Assembly (NCBI GenBank): GCA_038502055.1
Contig: JAXRKN010000040.1
Location: forward strand, 5,580,001-5,644,000
Length of the DNA: 64,000 bases
Reading direction: 5' to 3'
Source of the DNA: Tanytarsus gracilentus
Taxonomy: Eukaryota > Arthropoda > Insecta > Diptera > Chironomidae
Both the position numbers and the translations under genes were made by a program. Below, in pieces: positions 1-14,100 of this stretch. Below the pieces are notes generated by a model. It was not told where the DNA came from and did not search any database. It was given only the letters and a program-made list of their open reading frames with translations. Within the stretch, counting starts at the first letter, position 1. Each line of letters begins with the position of its first letter.

Positions 1-3000
1 TTGATAATTTGGTTTGACTTCAGTCATCCGCCGGGAAATCCCTTAAGCATTCTCTCACCACTTAACTTTTTGCTCTGTCACTTTGCCCTTTTGTCCGCAA
101 ATTGCTTTTCAATAGGACAAGGAAAAAAATTCTTAACACTTCGGAAGTGCGCTTTTAATCTCGCTAAGCGATATCCACGCTCCCTTTTAATAAAAAAAAT
201 ATGTTCTTGTTAAACTTTCTGCCCATATCGGAAGTCAAGTGACTCTTAAGCGACTCGTCCATCTAAACATCAGCAATTAATTTTCCATTCCTCATTTTCA
301 CAGACCGTAAATCAATTTGTTGAGATCACATAAAGAGGAAGCTTCGCTGGTCGAGATATTTATTGTCAAGAGCAGAAGAAGACAAAAAGTCTAGAAGCGT
401 TAAAGTTCTATTGAATGTGATAATTTTGTACTGAATAAAAAATTATGGCGAGCCATTAAAATTGTTTAAAAATCTCTAAGGGAGCACGGACACTTCACAC
501 AGAATGCCTCCTCATCTTTGCTGAATGTGCGAAACAAAAACAGCCATTAAGATAAAGCTTTTATGATTTTTCTTCGTCGTTTCTCGCTCATTGCTGCTGT
601 GAGAAAAGTTTAGACAATTAAAAAACTGAGGAAATTTTATTGTTCTGTGTGTGCAAGCGATCTAAAGGGGGAGTGAGAAGGAATTCATTAAATTTTATTT
701 ACGTTCATCTTCCTTCTCCCTTTTATATCGCTCCATACTTTTATTTTTGCCGCTGATGACGCGGTTTGAAAACACACCGGAAAATTATTTTTTGATTAAT
801 TTCACGGTTCCTTGAATTGCGAATTAAATCACCACCATTGAGCTTCTCGTTTTCATTCGCTCGGTAGCAGCACTCGTGTCTCTAATCATCCTCGTTAAAA
901 CACTCATCATTGAGTGTAAGCTCTCTCTGCATTATGAGTACGGGTTTGATTATGGAGATGGTGTGAGAGAAGTAAATTGCTCTAAATTGAGGGCGGCATT
1001 GGTGGCAGCAGAACCCTCTCTTTCGCTCGCTCACTCATTTAAATGACAATGATTTATACTGTAATTGCCGAGACTGGTTGAAGGGGAATAAATTAAAATT
1101 AAATAAATTTATGGAGAGAACGAAAGCCTAAAGGAAATAATTTTATACACAGAGACTTTTATCGCCATGCGATCATGGTTGTTTTAATAAATTCATTCAA
1201 TTCACATTGTTCTAAATTTGCATTTCAAAGAGAAAATATTCTGAATAATTCCAAGTTTCAGTTACAATCTGCACAGAGATGGTACTTTGATTGAAAATCA
1301 TATGGGATGGCAATTAGATTGATTTTATGCACGTTGATGATGTGCCAAAAATTTGTAGATATGCAACATAGCAACAAGCCTTAGCTACACCTCTACGTTT
1401 GTACCACAAAAACCTTTTGATCTATGATTGATGTTTCCATCAAAAATCCTCCATCGCATTGCCAAGGGAGCCGGCAAGATGAGGAGAAAGAGCATGAAAA
1501 ATTCATAATCTCAAAACTCATTTATCGAATATATTTTTTGGTTTGATAGAAAAAATCCAATAAAGTGGAAAATTCCGTAGAGAGATTTTTCCACGTGCAC
1601 GATAAACCATCCTTTTTCACTGAAAGAGAAACCTCGAAAGGCATGCAAGAGTAAAATTGAGCTCAACCTTTCGCAAGTCAATATCGATTGAGAAAATATT
1701 TTGAGGTTGATTATGTACTTAAAGGAAAAAGGAACTCCATCTCATAAATAATTATGCTCAATCGGAAAAAAATTCTCTTCGTTTTCAATTCATCCCGAGG
1801 TGAAGAAAAAACATTTTCTATTCCAACAGGAAAAAGCTTTTCTTTGTTAAGTGTCAAATCAATTGGAAAACTCAATATTTCTATTTTACTTCATTGATTT
1901 TTATTACTTTTTCTTGTTCTTTTCAAGACAATCCCTTTGAAAGGTCCAATAAATAAGACACAATTGTTATAAAGTTATGCATGAACATACACAAAAAATT
2001 GTTAAGGTTAAAAAAATCTTTAATATTAAATTCAACAAATTGTTTGATGTGGTTGCAATAAGTGAGCTTTTATAAGTTGATAGATGTTTGTATAATAAAT
2101 CTACCCTTGACACAAGCTTTCATGGCATCATTGCTGAATCAACATGCATTATGGTAAACATTGTGTGGACACTGGACACTCTAAGAAGACTTCAAAGACT
2201 GAAGTGTGTATCGTCTTAGCTATCAATAAATATCGAAATATTGAAGCTTAACAATTAGATGAGCAATGCTGTGACGATACATGTACAAACACTTCTATAA
2301 TCTCTAATGTATACATAATCTCCACATCAATGTACATTTATCTTAGCACACGTGTGGCTTCAGCATGAAAAAAGCAAGTGATTTCCTTATCCACTCATAC
2401 ATGAAGATTTCCACCATTTTGGCATTTTCTCTAGCTAATATCCTTAGCATGCGAAAATGTGATGACAAGCAGAAGAGATCCCTAAAGCCCAACTATGTTG
2501 ATTGACACACTCATGTAATGTGCACACGATATTCCTGCACATGATAAACATGTGAAGATAGTTCGAGTGATGAAGTGGTGAACGAGAAAAAAATCTGGTT
2601 AAGAAGCTTAGCTTCGAATGAAAAATTGGGGTTTTATATGTGATGAACATGTTTTTATAGAGTTAACCAGATGATTTCTCGAGATATTGTCACTGAAGAT
2701 TCTTTAACATGTTACGCAATTTGCCAAGAAAAAAACCCAAAAATTTTTGCACATAAAAACTTTAAAAATTTAACTAAATTTTAAAGCTGTAAATAACAAA
2801 AGAATTTAATAAACACAAATTCACTTAATGTCTTAATCTCATGCTGTGCATGCACACCCTTAAACCACAAAAATGTTAAAATTTTACATTTTTAACCCTT
2901 ATACACACACATGAACTCGAAGTAATTTGTTATTTTCTCTCAAACATAATATTTTGCTCTTCTCGAAAAAATATAAAATAAATTTAGTTGTACACATAAT

Positions 3001-6000
3001 GAGAATTATTCCTTTAAATGATGTGCAATGAGTGTGAGTGAGATAATTTATCAATTTTCACCCTCACAACATAAAAAAGTACCGACACTCTAATAGAATA
3101 ATGTGTTTTTTATGAAATTTAAATTTATCATATTTTTAGTTTATAGAGACTCAGGTGCAAAGCATCCTAGACAAATTTGCTGTCATTGTTACCTCCCTAC
3201 GATCCATAAATTATCCTCATCTCTCGCACTCTACTCATTTCCATGTTTGTCTTTGTACTCTCTTTTGTAGTGAGATTTTGTGCAGATTAAGTAACACAAT
3301 TTTATCATAAATTCTCCTTATAATGAATAAACAAAAGTTTTTGTTCGCAGCGCATATACAAAAAAAGGCATATTACACACAAAGCAACGAGCTGATGACA
3401 ATCCTTGTGAAAAGAGTGTAATTAAATCTTTTTGTTGGTTATTTAAAGCTCGCTGCTAACAAATTCCTGTTGCTTACCGCCTTCGTCGTTTCTTGCATGC
3501 ATAGTGCTCAAAAAACTTTATTCGCCTTCAGGGATTTTAGGCACTTTCAAAAGAAGCCACATGAAGAGAGAAGAATTTAGCGAACTTTGTAGTGTGTGCC
3601 CACTTCATTATCAAGCACACTACTTCCGTTAAGAAAGTTTTGCATGTTTATTCAACAAATCCTTCTCTCTCTCGCAATTCTCTTTATACAGCGCTATTAA
3701 ATTAAGTAAATTTACAAACTCCATCTAAATAAATAACAACTTGAAAGTTGTACTGCAAAGGATATGTGTTGAACAGAAAAGTTTTATTTTCTATATTGCT
3801 GCTTTTGTTATGTTCCAACTAAATATGTGCAATAAAATAGACGTATATGGGGTCAAACATGGAAGAGAGAAAACAGATTTTGGAACTTTTCTCGTGAACA
3901 ATTTCAATTAATTTTAATTTCTAAGCACTGAGGTTGATTTCGAAATTAAACATTAATATAATTTAAATTTTATTCGTAAAATTGCGATTATAAAATTTGA
4001 GCTTATTCTCAAACATTAACTGGTTTAGTTTTTATTTCATAGCTTTTTAAAAAATCTTTATCATTACTAATTTTTATTTGTAATTAGTTGCAAAAAAAAT
4101 TTACCCAAAAATAGTTATTTAATTTTTATAAAAAAAATGAAAGAAAACCTATGATGTCAAATGTAATTAAAATGTAGTTAATTAAATTTTTACACTTTAG
4201 TGTTCTAAATGTAATTTTTTGGAATATTTCAAATTTGATATTTGTAATTGCCCATCTCTGCTCAAGATAGTCTCATCCGCATAGTGAACACATTTATTTT
4301 ACTATAATGTTCCCATTGTGCTCCTGCAAGCATAAAAAATTATTTTATTATTTCAACATCCACAGGTTGAACTGAGAGAATGAATAAGGGTAGTGCGATG
4401 ATGGAAGTGTGAGTGTAAATTTAGAGCGACATGATGAGCTTGCAGAATCAGTTAAAATGCTAATACTAGCGTAATGAGTTTACATTTTCGCAATTTTATA
4501 ATGAATTTTAGGGGTAACGGGCAAATAAATCCCATAATATGTGTGTGATTTACATCAAATTATTCCACCTCTCTGGAACGAGCGCATTCGTAAATAAATT
4601 GGACCTTTAAACCTCGTTTAATACTTTATTGCTTCCAAAAATGGTGATGATGATGATGAGGCACTTTTTATACAATAAATTTCCATACACATAACCGAAA
4701 AACCCACTCACCTACCATCTAATCCTGATTAATAATCATGGAACAAAAGCACATGTACACAATATGAATGGATTTTCCATTTATTTTACTTCTCTATGCA
4801 GCTCAGCAGCTCCACTCGTTCACCTTTCAAAGTCGTAATATCTCCTTTATAACGAGCGAGGGTTGAAACTATTATTTCACGTTCGCTGTACAGTGCTCCC
4901 TTATCAATGTTCCCTCTCGATATTTTAAACCGACCGCAAAGCGCTCGTTTTTTCAAATAAAAATACCACCACGGCTTGCGGAGCTTATGAGGGAAAGTTC
5001 GGATGTTACATAAAATGGAAAGAATGTTCGCAACTTGAATTAATTTTGTTACACAAAGAATTTGATTTTTGTGTCCCGTAATTTACGATCAATCCCAATA
5101 AAAAGTTCATAATGTGCTCTATGTGAATATTTGAAATTGATGAAGCGTGGAAGCGAGTGAGCGTGGCTTTATTATCAAAAATGATGATTAATGACTGTCA
5201 CGATTCCACTATCATCGACAGCTGCTAACCTCAAGTTGTTGATGGTGGCTCCGTGAAAAAAGAGCACGAACACACGCGCTCTGACAGAAAAAAAGCATTC
5301 AGCACATCAAGAAATGTTGAGCACAAAAAAAGAAAACGAATTTAATAAAAAATCGCTTTTTATCTTCGCAATTTCTATTATTTCCTTTTCGTGAGATTGG
5401 TGGGCTTTTTCTTTATAAAAAAGTATTACACAAAGGCGTTAGAAATGTTTTTCTTAGAATCTCATTCCACTTAAAATTGATTGAAAGGATTTTCCAAGGC
5501 CTTCGAGCAATTTCCTTTTTTGGCATTATTTCGATTAAAATGAGAAGAAATTTTTTAAATCAAAAACTTTCATCTTGTTCCGGAAATTGATATCAAAACA
5601 TAAAAGACAACTTGAAACTTCTAAAGTCATTTTGAAAGTGAATCTATTTTATTCTTTGTTTCGAAAACTTTTGACAACTCCATCAAGCTCCAACAAGCAA
5701 GTTTTAAGTTTTGCATACATCAAGTTTCACTTTTCCGCTGAAAGAAAAGATCAGAAATTTTTCACGAGTTTTTCTACACGTTCAACTTTTACATGAAAAG
5801 GTTTTCAAGAGATGGAGAATAAATAAAGTAAATAATTGAGATAAAGCACACGTCCATCAGAAAACTTTTTGTGTGCGCTTTTAAAAAACAATATTTAATC
5901 GACAAGTGACTTTAATCATGAACCTGTCAATCAATTAACAAGGGTTTGATAAAAGATAATTTTGGGAAAATCGAGAAGGAAACTTTTGGAAGAGATTTTA

Positions 6001-8715
6001 ATTTTTAATTAGCAATAAAACTAACTCTTACCATTTAACCCCATTTTCGAGGGTTTTACAAAATTTTTAATTATTGAATATGTCGACCTTAACCGAATGC
6101 GGCATCTTTAAATTAGACCCCTTTTAGCTTTTTTCATAAAGAGAATATAGAAAACTTTTGACGCTCAACAAGCACCAACAATATTCGTTTATTCAGTTGT
6201 AATTATCCAAAAAATTTGAACCTTTTTATTCAAAGAGCAGAAAAAGTATCAAATTATGTATGTAAAGCTCTCAGTGACATAATTACAGACGATGTTGTAC
6301 CACAAGCCTCCCAATATTACTTGCACATTTGAAAGGAGGCCGAAGAAGATTTAGTTTCAACAAATTTAATCGGATTAGTTGGATACTCTCTCATATATAG
6401 ACATTTATAGCTGGGTGACAATGTATTCACGCATAATGTTCATAAACATCACACATAAAGCTCTAATTAAATTCAATGGCCTTCGAATGAAAGATTTTCT
6501 TGTTAAGTTATGTTACTGCTGAAAGATTGATATACGATAATGGGAGTGAATCGAGAATGAAAATTGGATAGGAGAGATTGAAAATTAAAAAGATTCTTCT
6601 CATGCTCCTTTTATACTTTATGTTTTCTTGGATGTGCTATTATATTGCTCTCTTTTGTTTGGCCCTGGGTTTTAAAATTTAATGTCTGGATTCGGTTATG
6701 ATACATGCATTTAAATTTTGTTGGGTATTTATATGTTTTGCATGGTTAATGATGATTAATTTTACATTTCCTCATAGTTTTTTTCACTAGATTTTTAATA
6801 TATATTCTTTCTCTATCTGTAATTTATGTTTTATTTGTAGTTTGACTAGGCCTATTTTCATGTTTTGATATTGCACAAGGTAATGTCTTGGCACCAGGGG
6901 TCGAAAACAGGTTTTGGAAAAATCCAAAATTAATATATAGCGGAGCTATAATACCCTCTAAAATCTGTGCAAACACATAAATTTTCCGTTCAAATGTGAT
7001 AAAATTTTATATCGTGTAATTATTGAAGAGAAAATGTTATTCTAACAATGAGTTTCAAATTTAAAAAAATTCAATCTTCAATGAAGAAAAGAAGAACTTT
7101 ATAATGAACCTCAGTGAGGGGAAGGTGAAGAAAATATTTTTCTCATTTCCTTTCTCTTTTGTGCAATTTCCGCTTGTGCAGTTCTTTTGTCATTTGTTGC
7201 ATACAAATAAGTCGCTGCTATCATACAAGATTTTTTTCTTTATAAAAATGTTGCATCATAAATTGTTGCTAGGTTTGAAATTTTGAATGAAATAAATTAA
7301 AAATAAAATCTTCAAATAAATGTCATCTAAAGCTGGAACATCAGAAAATTTGTATAAGGGTTTGCGGGAAATATAAAGTCGGATTTAATTTATTATCAAA
7401 CCATAAAAATATAGAAGACTGCATAAAGGTGTACTTTTGAAAGAAGAAAAAATTTAATCGCATTACTGAAGAGTTTCTCACAGAAGAAAGAGAAAAAGTA
7501 CATTGAAGCGCACGACATAAATCCTCCGACAAAATGAAAATTTTTTCCATCCGATTTAGCCTAGGAAAAATCGATGTAAAGTTTTATTGAAGCCGAGTGA
7601 CGAAGAAGAATTGAGAAAGAGAAAATGTGTAGTTTAAATTCTGCACAATCGCAATATTGTATGGTGGAATGAGGATGAAATAAAAATAAGAAAATCTCTA
7701 ATTCGATTTTTCTTGCAAAGCACATACATAACTGAGGTGAATCGACATGCATGCTTTTTCCACTACATTCATCTTCTCCCACTCCACAACCACCATCGCC
7801 CTCTCTCTACTGTCAGACATTCAATAAATGATTAATTTTTATGGCAAAATTGACATGTTTCAGATTCTGACAAGTAGAACACTTTCAGCTCGATAAAATA
7901 AAATACACTCTTGCATTATTACCAAATAAAAAATGTTTGCTACTTTCTTGTATCAAGCACAATCAGAGCGGGAAAATGTTACAGTAATTCATTTATATTT
8001 TCTTTTTTCTTGCTAAAGAAAATTTCTAACCTTTGGTGATGTATTGAAAAGAGAAAGAAGACTGACGGCTCAAAATGTATCAAAAGGGAATTTCTGAGTG
8101 AAGGAAAGATAATAAAAACTAAGTAATAACATTCATGTGTCAATTCAACAATTCCATGCCATTATTGGACGTTATCGTTCTCTCCGTGAAGCTCTTTCTT
8201 TATCATCATCATTCATGCGATATAAAATGCGTTGTTATATCTCTTCATTTGTCCTTCCTCAACTCACCTACGCTGTTGATGTAACATAGGGTTTGAGAGA
8301 GCACATCATACGGCGTTTTATGCATGGAACTTTTTTTTTATAAACACACAGATGTGTGGAAGGGATCGAAAAAGAGAGGAAAATCGATTCTGAGGGATTT
8401 ATCTTACGTGTTGGAATTGAGAGAATTTCTTTGGACATGCGCAAAAATGTTGGCTCGTTGAATTCGCTTATGTTGATGACTTTGGATGCCGGTTTTATAG
8501 CAAATTTAATGATGATTTTTGAAAATTTATGTTTTTTGAAAACTTTTTGGTTAATTAAATATTTTTAATGCAACAATTAATTTAGAATCAGTAGTAAAAT
8601 AATTTATATGATAATTTTTTGAATTCGCTTCAGAATTTTCCCCTCGAAAATTTTCACAATTTTCATCAAAAGTCCTTTTGCTACTCTCGCTCTCTCTCTA
8701 TCTCTCAAAATGTTT
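1..8715. other. Long AT-rich non-coding stretch, no supported gene
   Basis: Only short open frames of 60 to 75 codons occur here. They lack splice context, domain-like composition or any family I recognise, and they are rich in Phe, Ile, Lys and Leu, as expected from AT-rich DNA. I saw no tRNA, rRNA, transposon ends or long tandem repeats. It could be intergenic, or an intron of a gene extending left of the window. Confidence 0.6.
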
Positions 8716-8750
8716 TCAGTTTAGTTCACGTCGTTGATAGTTCAAGACGT
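8716..8750 (+). promoter_or_regulatory. Inr + DPE core promoter
   Basis: The initiator TCAGTT (8716-8721) places A+1 at 8718. The downstream promoter element AGACGT lies at 8745-8750, which is +28 to +33, and matches the RGWYV(T) consensus at the exact spacing that Drosophila TFIID requires. No TATA box precedes it. The transcript would start a non-coding 5' exon. The nearest downstream + strand coding exon I can support is that of the tetraspan gene at 19172, so this may be its distal promoter. That link is inference. Confidence 0.6.
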
Positions 8751-11075
8751 TTTTGGTCGTAAAGTGAATATTTACGGAAATTTCGCGAGTGAAAAATTCC
8801 TTGAGTAAAAAATGTGAACTGATAAGGATGAAAATTGTAAAAATTGTTTACCAAAAATTGTGCAAATATTTGTTCGTTAAACAATTGACAGATTCCGTCT
8901 TTTAATGTAATAAAATTATGCTATTCGGCAGTGAAGCAATAAATTCTTTTGGAGGCATAAAAACGAGAGAAAAAATAGGACGAAAAGAAAATCCTTTTGT
9001 TGTTGTTGAAGAATTTTTCTTCTTTTGAGGAAATTTAATTTATTGTCACTTTTCTTCTTCGAATATTTTTTTTCGTTGCTATTGCAAAAGAAAAAGAAGA
9101 AGGCATTTTCCGTGCATGTCTTTCACCTCCCACATCTTCCATTGTTATTTATTTTACTTCTTTTTTTATTGAAATCATTCGAACTCGCTCAGTATGTATA
9201 TCACTTCGATAACAAATGATACATCGCTTATTTTGTGCATAAATAAATACAACACGCTGCTGTTGTGTGTAAATTCGAGGTTTTGAGGGTGGTTAAAATT
9301 GGAAAGAGTTTGTTCGACTTGTTGTATATCATCAATTTCATTCTTCTCTTCTTAATTTTGCTTCGAGACAATTCCAATTCTTTTAAGTTCATTCGATTGT
9401 GACTGACTGACGTGTACACGTTCGAAAGGAGTACATTGTTGTGGATTTTGATCATGTGTGTAGTGAGGATGAAAAAGGTGAACTTTCTATTAAATTAAGA
9501 AGCAACCGTGACAGCTAACAAAACGAAATTACTTTAAGGGTGGACTTTTTTAAATTCATTTTGAGCGACAGCAGTCACTCTAGATCCTACTCATAAAAGT
9601 GATTGTGGAAAATGTCATACGTATGAATTTAGTAAATAAAAATGGAATGAAAAAAAACTTCCAACTGTTGCAAAAAAAAGAGAGAAGTGAGGATGTTAAA
9701 AATCATTTCGACATGTTGAATGTATGTGAACTTTTTCCCTTTTCGGTTGTCAAGTGTGTGTAAAAAAGTCAAGAAATGTTATCGCTATGTGCTGCTGAGT
9801 GCCACGTTTTTTACATCAAATCTAATCATATCTCACCATTATGAGGTTGTTCTTGTAAGCTGGTGAAATAAAAATCAAGCGAGTTAGATTTGAAATAAGA
9901 TTCACTGGATGTGAATTGAATAAAATTTCCTCAACTTTTTCTTCACGCTGCGCCACTGGTGATGAAAAGGGAATGAGGAAAAATTTATGCACTAAAAATG
10001 AGAGAGTCGTCTGGTATTTTCTTCCTTATCAGACTGTAGCCCGTGAACTCTAAAGTGAAAGTTATCGATCTAAATTTCCATCTTCCTCCTTTTTAATATT
10101 TAAATTTTATGACAAAGTTACAAAATATTTTTCTCAAAGTGCTCTTAAAAAATGTTTACAGTGTTCTCAAACATTTCATAATCTTTTAAGGTTTGATTCA
10201 AAAATTACGTGACCATTTCAAAAAAAAAAATTTTATGAAATCTGAGCATCTTTTTTGGGAGTTTATAAATTTTTAAGCCTAATAAAAAATCAAAAAATTT
10301 CCCATCATTTTTCATACTCAAAGAGCATACTAAAATTCTTTCCATTTCCATGTGACATCAAAAATTCATATTTTAATTTTTTTCATTTTACGTGCGAGAA
10401 AATCTTTTCATCAAGTACACATGCATGTTGGTTGGCAAGAGCAAAGAGCAAAAAAATCCATAAAACATGAAAAATTGAAGCTGTAAATGAAAAAATGTCC
10501 TACTGAGCTAATTTTTCATCTTTCTTTTCTTTTACACGATCTGCGGCAACATAAAGCTCAAATATTTTTTTGCTTGAGATTTGTTTTGCTTTTTATATTC
10601 GGGTCTTACTGTTGTTGAAATGCCTTTATGCTTTCTTTCTGTCTCTTTTTTACGTACACTGCTGTTTGCCGCACATGCATGATGATAAACATTCCTCTAG
10701 ATTTTAGACAGTTGAAAAAGGAGCGGAAGGGAAGGAGGAGATTTTACTGACTGCGGATGTTTACAAGCAAAGCTTCTTAAAGTTGAATCAGGGTTAACTT
10801 TAATACGAGCGTGTCCCCAGAATTTGATTTATGGCATTTAAATTATTCGCCATATCATTTTTCATCTTGTAACTTTTTCTAGCGAAATAAAATATGTATG
10901 GGTGGAATTTTTGTGTTGCCTACAGGCGAAAATATTGAGTTCATGAAATGTGTGAAAACTTCTCAAGCTTAATGCTTTTCCTGTTGTGATGATGTGAAAA
11001 TATGTCTGAATGAACTTCTAAATTGACACTGTGTTATTGATGTGTAAGCAAACAATTCAAATTCCATAGCATAAG
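8751..11075. other. Non-coding stretch after the promoter
   Basis: No coding exon is supported on either strand. The start of the region would be the 5'UTR exon of the transcript from A+1 at 8718, but I could not choose its splice donor. Confidence 0.5.
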
Positions 11076-11081
11076 TTTATT
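11076..11081 (-). terminator. Polyadenylation signal of the Rab-effector-like gene
   Basis: AATAAA on the - strand, about 60 nt after the TGA stop at 11142-11144, fits a short insect 3'UTR. Confidence 0.55.
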
Positions 11082-11141
11082 CACGAATATATAACTATTT
11101 AACAATCTTTAATACTCAACAATACTTTAAAAATAATTTAA

Positions 11142-14100
11142 TCATCGCATTAAATTCTCGAAAAATGCAATACTGCTCTTTGTCATACCCGGTTGAATAT
11201 CGGGACTTGGCTCAGGGTCATCATATCTAGCACATGAATCTTGATCCTCGTTGGCAAAACTTTGTCTGAAATTTTTTTTATTATTAATTGAGTTTTACAC
11301 AAGTTTAACTCACTTTAAATCAGCTCGAACTTGAGCTGGCAGCGTGCGAGCTGTAATCGATGCAATTGGCATGGGGTAGTTATGGATTGAAGTTGTCAAA
11401 CCATTCCTTGAAATTTGTGATTTCTAAAAATAAGTTTAATATTGAAAAAAATATAAGAAAGATCTAACAAATCCCTCACCACTGTATTATTCGTTGAATT
11501 GCTAATCTCAGAAGAGCTTTCATGCTTGTAAAGCTCAGCAAGTTTTCTAACCGATGGCAAATGTTCAAGGACTTCTGGTTCAATAACTTGCCTCTCCTCA
11601 TAAACGTCTTCATGGACAATTTCACTCTGAGAAGCATAAGTAAAAGGGAAAATTTAATAAGTGGAAGATTATTTTACCAAAAGAGACAAAATTATCCGAT
11701 TCTGTCATACTTTTAAATTCTTTACTATTACAGATTGTTTAAAGAAGTAAAAATTAATAAATTCTCACTTTAATGCTGCCATAATCAATATTTCCAATCT
11801 CAGATTCGTCAGGTGGAATGGTAGCAACAGGAAATCCCTTTGTGGTCGATATTCTTTCAGCGTGCTGAGCAATAAGTTTCATCTCCTGGGTACTCGGCGT
11901 ATAAATTCGTGTCGTTTCGGAATCTTCGCTCATCGTCAGACTGTTCAACGCCGTGAGACTATAATCTTGGTCATGTCTCGTATATTTGAGAGGCATTTCC
12001 ATGTCTTCAATAAGCATGCTCACAGACATCTCCTCGTAGGCTTTTTTCTTGGGCTTAATAATCTCGTCGTTATTCACATCTAGTGTAATGTGCTTAGGCG
12101 ATGAAGTGGCATTGACAGTGGTGGTGGTGATTGGGCTTGGCGAATGCTGATGCTGATTTTTATCCGCTTTGTCATCATTGATATAATAATCACGTTTATA
12201 TCTGCGCAAAAATTGATACAATTAGATGGAACGTGGAGAGTAAAATTCTACAAACCTGATGCTATTGGGCCGTTGTTGGACCTGAACGACTTCATCATTT
12301 TTGTCCTCGAGTACGGGCGGTTCATGTTGCTGCAATAAAGCATGAATGTCCATAACTTTTTGCCTATTATGCGTTTCACTTAATCTCCTCTCGAGGACAT
12401 CGGGAGAATATGGATTATTGGCAATTGGAGCTGCATGCATCCATTTAATATGCTCTCGCTCTGCTATCGAACCTAAAATGAACTTGGATAAGTTTTTGTG
12501 GAATTCAAATTGAGAAAACTAACCTGGCACTAGATTATCCATTAAAACTCTCTCTGGGTCTTTGTTAATGAGAACTTCTAGTAAAAAATTATGAGCATTA
12601 ATTTGATGAAACGTATAAATTTACGCATACCGTCACTGTTAATTGATAGATCACCTCTTGATCTAGAAATTAGTGAAGCTGTGTGCAATAGATTACTTAT
12701 GGAATCATCTTCGGGTATCGAGGCTATCGATTTGGGTCGTGAAATAGATTGGTGATTATTTGTGAAGGTGTGGCATTGAAAGGGATCGAAAATGTTTGCT
12801 GTAATGGGTGCAGATTGAGGTGCTTGAGAATTTTCAATGACTTTTACGGGTTTGATGGGTGAGAAGTTGTAATTTTTAAATAATGGACTATATCGAGTGC
12901 GATTATCGACATCAACTTCCACCTTTCTATATTTTATGTGAGGATCTTCCTCAAAAGTACCGTTTATGGCCTCATGAATTTTTCCAACAGGTCGCAAGTT
13001 TTCCTCTTTCATTTTTGCTGCTGATATATTGACAGCTTCATGAATTCTCCGTGTAGCCTGCTCCTCGTCCCTCAATAAATTCTCAAGTGCTTCATGAACT
13101 TTTCGTGCAGTTTCCTCCTCTCTCTTGAGTGCTTCCTCAGTATCGAGAATGCCCTTTGAAATCTTTTCTTCAGATTTTAGTATGCTCTCAAACGCTTCAT
13201 CGATACTCTTTTTATGGTCATTTATGGAGGAAGTTTCAACAATCGAATCAAAGAGTTCATCGTCGTTAACGACAATGCTTTCGCTCTCTATTGTGAGCGT
13301 AGGTGAAGCAGAAGTTATGACTGGAAATTTTATGTTTGTTTCGTTTTTATCACTTCTGTGCTCCTGTATCAATGACGATGGCTCGGGTGATACGATATCA
13401 ATCATTGAAGTGAATGTCGATTCCTCATTGTTACTTTCAATTATTTCTGTTTCGATAGGAATTGTTTTTGTAGCTGCTATAGGTGACTTTGTCATAATAT
13501 GTAGTGTCGTTGAATAAGAGAAATTTTGCGAGATTTCAATGTCACTGTTTTCTTCATCAAATTCAATTTCATTTTCCGATAAATCACTATCATACTCGTC
13601 GGCACTTCTATCGCCAATTTGTGCTCGCACTTCTTGTGTGGGCGATGGTATTAACATCGAAATTCCATGCGTATTATTTCTCAATATCTCTCGAAGTTGC
13701 CAGTTATCTTCCCAGTTCATCTCAGGTATAAAATTCGTTGCGTCAAGATCATCTAAAAAAATTTTAGCTCATTTAAATTTCAAAAGTGGTTAATTATCGT
13801 GTAATAACTTACAATCTTTTCTAATAAGCGGATTGGAGTCATTTGATAGGTCAGGAAGTGCGACAGAACGATTTTCTACGCAATCAATTAAATGCTGCAT
13901 ATCGTCATCATATGTTGAATTAAGTCTCTCAAAAATCAATGACTAAAAATTATTCAAATTAATTTAAGAGAATTTTCTTTACTAAAAATCTCACATCGAC
14001 ATTCTTTTCTTTGCACTTTTCACATTCAGTCTGAGTCCCTTTGGCATCGCTCGAGATTAAGATGTGATTCTGATTAGCATCGACCTTACAAGAGTTTGGG

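Noticed and set aside
7104..7286. Short Phe/Lys-rich open frames such as this one across 1-11 kb
   Set aside because: Length and composition are those of random AT-rich DNA and no splice partner was found.
13125..13793. + strand open frames of up to 130 codons
   Set aside because: Antisense shadows of the large exon 13752-12631, whose - strand frame has matching splice sites and phase.
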